Source of the DNA: CAZFYZ01 sp964523735
GTDB taxonomy: Bacteria > Armatimonadota > UBA5829
Assembly: GCA_964523735.1 (NCBI GenBank)
Contig: CAZFYZ010000080.1
Location: forward strand, 1-17,066
Direction of reading: 5' to 3'
DNA: 17,066 nt
Shown: positions 13,291-17,066 of the stretch, in pieces
Position numbering within the stretch: position 1 is the first letter of the stretch
Layout of the letters: every line of letters begins with the position of its first letter
The notes under the pieces: generated by a model
Told to the model about the DNA's origin: nothing
Database searches by the model: none
Seen by the model: only the letters and a program-made list of their open reading frames with translations
Translations under genes and position numbers: made by a program

Positions 13291-14345
13291 AACGTTCGAG
13301 CCAGATGGCCGGATTGTAAGGCAAGCTGTGTTAGGTCATCGGCCCTGTCCAACAGGTCTGACGCGATCTCCTCGCGGCGCTGCCAGGTCTCGACTATCGA
13401 ACGGTGGAGGGCGTCGGCGTCCAGGGTCGCTAAGTCCGCGCCGGGCCCCTGCCCCACCGATGCGGCAAATGAGGCCACTTTGGGATCATACACGAGCGGC
13501 ACGAACGGAGTTCCCACGCCCGCGGCGAAGATGAGTGAGTGGAGCCGCATCCCAACGACCAGCCCACATCGCGCAGTAAGCCCTTTGACAACGGCTGGCC
13601 CACCAAGACCACTGAGCCCAATAGCATTGTGGCCCAGCGCTGACAGCAGGGCCAGGTCCTCGGGATCCTGCATCGGGATGTAGACCAGAGGGACATTCAA
13701 CTCTTCGGCCGCAGACCTGATCGCCCGCCCTACTGGCTCTGGCCAGCCGGACCCCGGCCAAACTCTGAGTGAGACCCCGATGAATTCGCGCCCGACAAGG
13801 CCTTTCGCGCTCAGAATGGCATCCGCCGCAGCGAGATCAGGCTCCAACAGGAACGACGCGTCCGCGCTGAGATGGATAGGTTGGGTTACGCCGATCGATT
13901 CGAGCAGGGCCTTGGAGTCAGCGTCGCGGACCGTGATGAGGTCCGTGCGGTTCATTGCGCGGGCGACGGACTTTCGCGCGCCGTCGCCCTTGAGCGGCCC
14001 GGCGCCTTGCGCATAGACCATCGTCTTCTTGCCGAACATGCGGGCCAAACGCAGCACGAACAGGTAGTAACGCAGCGACATCGAGCTCGTCACGTCCTGT
14101 AGTAGGCTGCCACCGCCGCTGATGACGAGATCGACTGAGCGGATTGCCTTGACGAGCGGCCCAAGGCGCATCCGATGGACGGCGTCAGCTCCCGAGTGCT
14201 CCCGCTTGGTGCGCTCGGGGTCAGCGGAGAGGACGGTGACACTGGCACCGATCCCCACTCGCTTGAACGTGGCAAGAATCCCCGCCAGCACCGCCTCATC
14301 GCCGGTGTTGCCGAAACCGTAGTAACCTGAGAGAAGCAATTTCAT
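13284..14345 (-). CDS. csaB: CsaB-type polysaccharide pyruvyl transferase
   Basis: The 353-residue cytoplasmic enzyme has the pyruvyl transferase fold. The N-terminal loop LLSGYYGFGNTGDEAVLAGI (3-22) is the family signature. Other blocks are ISGGGSLLQDVTSSMSLRYY, VYAQGAGPL, ITVRDADSKALL, LSADASFLL, VVGMRLHSLIFAAGVGTPFVPLVYDPKV. CsaB uses phosphoenolpyruvate to pyruvylate a sugar of the secondary cell-wall polymer, creating the ligand for SLH domains of S-layer proteins. ATG 14345 matches the usual N-terminus MKxLLSGYYGFGNTGDEA. GTG at 14354 is possible, and no strong Shine-Dalgarno is visible for either. It lies 79 nt after carB with a repeat hairpin between them. Its TAG stop is the first three bases of a paired-hairpin repeat read on the minus strand. 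Confidence 0.9.
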   Translation of the reverse strand: MKLLLSGYYGFGNTGDEAVLAGILATFKRVGIGASVTVLSADPERTKREHSGADAVHRMRLGPLVKAIRSVDLVISGGGSLLQDVTSSMSLRYYLFVLRLARMFGKKTMVYAQGAGPLKGDGARKSVARAMNRTDLITVRDADSKALLESIGVTQPIHLSADASFLLEPDLAAADAILSAKGLVGREFIGVSLRVWPGSGWPEPVGRAIRSAAEELNVPLVYIPMQDPEDLALLSALGHNAIGLSGLGGPAVVKGLTARCGLVVGMRLHSLIFAAGVGTPFVPLVYDPKVASFAASVGQGPGADLATLDADALHRSIVETWQRREEIASDLLDRADDLTQLALQSGHLARTLL

Positions 14346-14362
14346 CTTGATCACTGGTTACT

Positions 14363-14424
14363 GAGTATTGAGTATTGGCTCGGCTCCTGGGCGAGTGCCA
14401 ATACTCGATAATCAATATCAGATA
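14363..14424 (-). repeat. Inverted heptad repeat and hairpin between carB and csaB
   Basis: On the minus strand TATCTGA, TATTGAT, TATCGAG and TATTGG run in 7-nt steps directly after the carB stop codon. On the plus strand GAGTATT occurs twice in tandem (14363, 14370). GAGTATTGG (14370-14378) pairs with CCAATACTC (14398-14406), and CTCG (14379-14382) pairs with CGAG (14392-14395), giving a 13-bp stem with a 2-nt bulge. No U-tract follows, so it is not a terminator. It may regulate csaB translation or stabilise the mRNA. Confidence 0.7.

Positions 14425-17066
<2,642 letters not shown>

Overview
The window (three internal runs of 10 N, so scaffolded contigs) looks like the chromosome of an uncultured, fairly GC-rich diderm bacterium. 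LptC- and LptA-like lipopolysaccharide-transport proteins argue for an outer membrane. CsaB, which normally pyruvylates the cell-wall polymer that holds SLH/S-layer proteins, argues for an S-layer. The DksA-like protein is of the YteA type common in Terrabacteria. The combination, with a secreted GHL10 protein, fits Armatimonadota or a relative. That placement is an inference, not something the sequence proves.

Layout. 1-2294 (+): two exported proteins, a partial beta-rich protein of unknown role and a GHL10 (DUF187-like) glycosidase-type protein. 2390-2956 (-): a small exported unknown protein cut by a gap. 2957-3205: a divergent promoter region. 3206-9438 (+): one tight gene run, rfbD, ileS, a DksA/TraR zinc-finger gene, lspA, a DUF1648 membrane protein, lgt and a GNAT acetyltransferase, apparently driven by a good sigma70-type promoter at 3100-3128. 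9531-11957 (-): lptC, lptA (frameshifted as assembled) and a secreted ARPP-1-type protein whose Shine-Dalgarno is buried in a perfect 8-bp inverted repeat. 12027-12920 (-): a lipoprotein with its own promoter and a strong intrinsic terminator. 13284-17066 (-): csaB downstream of carB, whose N-terminus lies off the window edge.

Most genes serve the cell envelope: rhamnose-precursor synthesis (RfbD), lipoprotein maturation (Lgt, LspA), a lipoprotein substrate, LPS transport, and S-layer anchoring (CsaB). ileS and carB are housekeeping genes sharing transcription units with them.

The most unusual content is repetitive. (1) A roughly 42-nt structured element, two trinucleotide-loop hairpins inside an outer stem that starts with TAG and ends with CTA, occurs five times at two loci. 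At both loci its terminal TAG is exactly the stop codon of the adjacent, unrelated gene (GNAT and csaB). (2) Heptanucleotide tandem repeats occur at four loci, one of them an in-frame insertion of about 84 nt (12 heptads, 28 codons) in the interdomain linker of CarB. (3) A short dispersed repeat reading STGSGR in translation forms the extra N-terminus of LspA.
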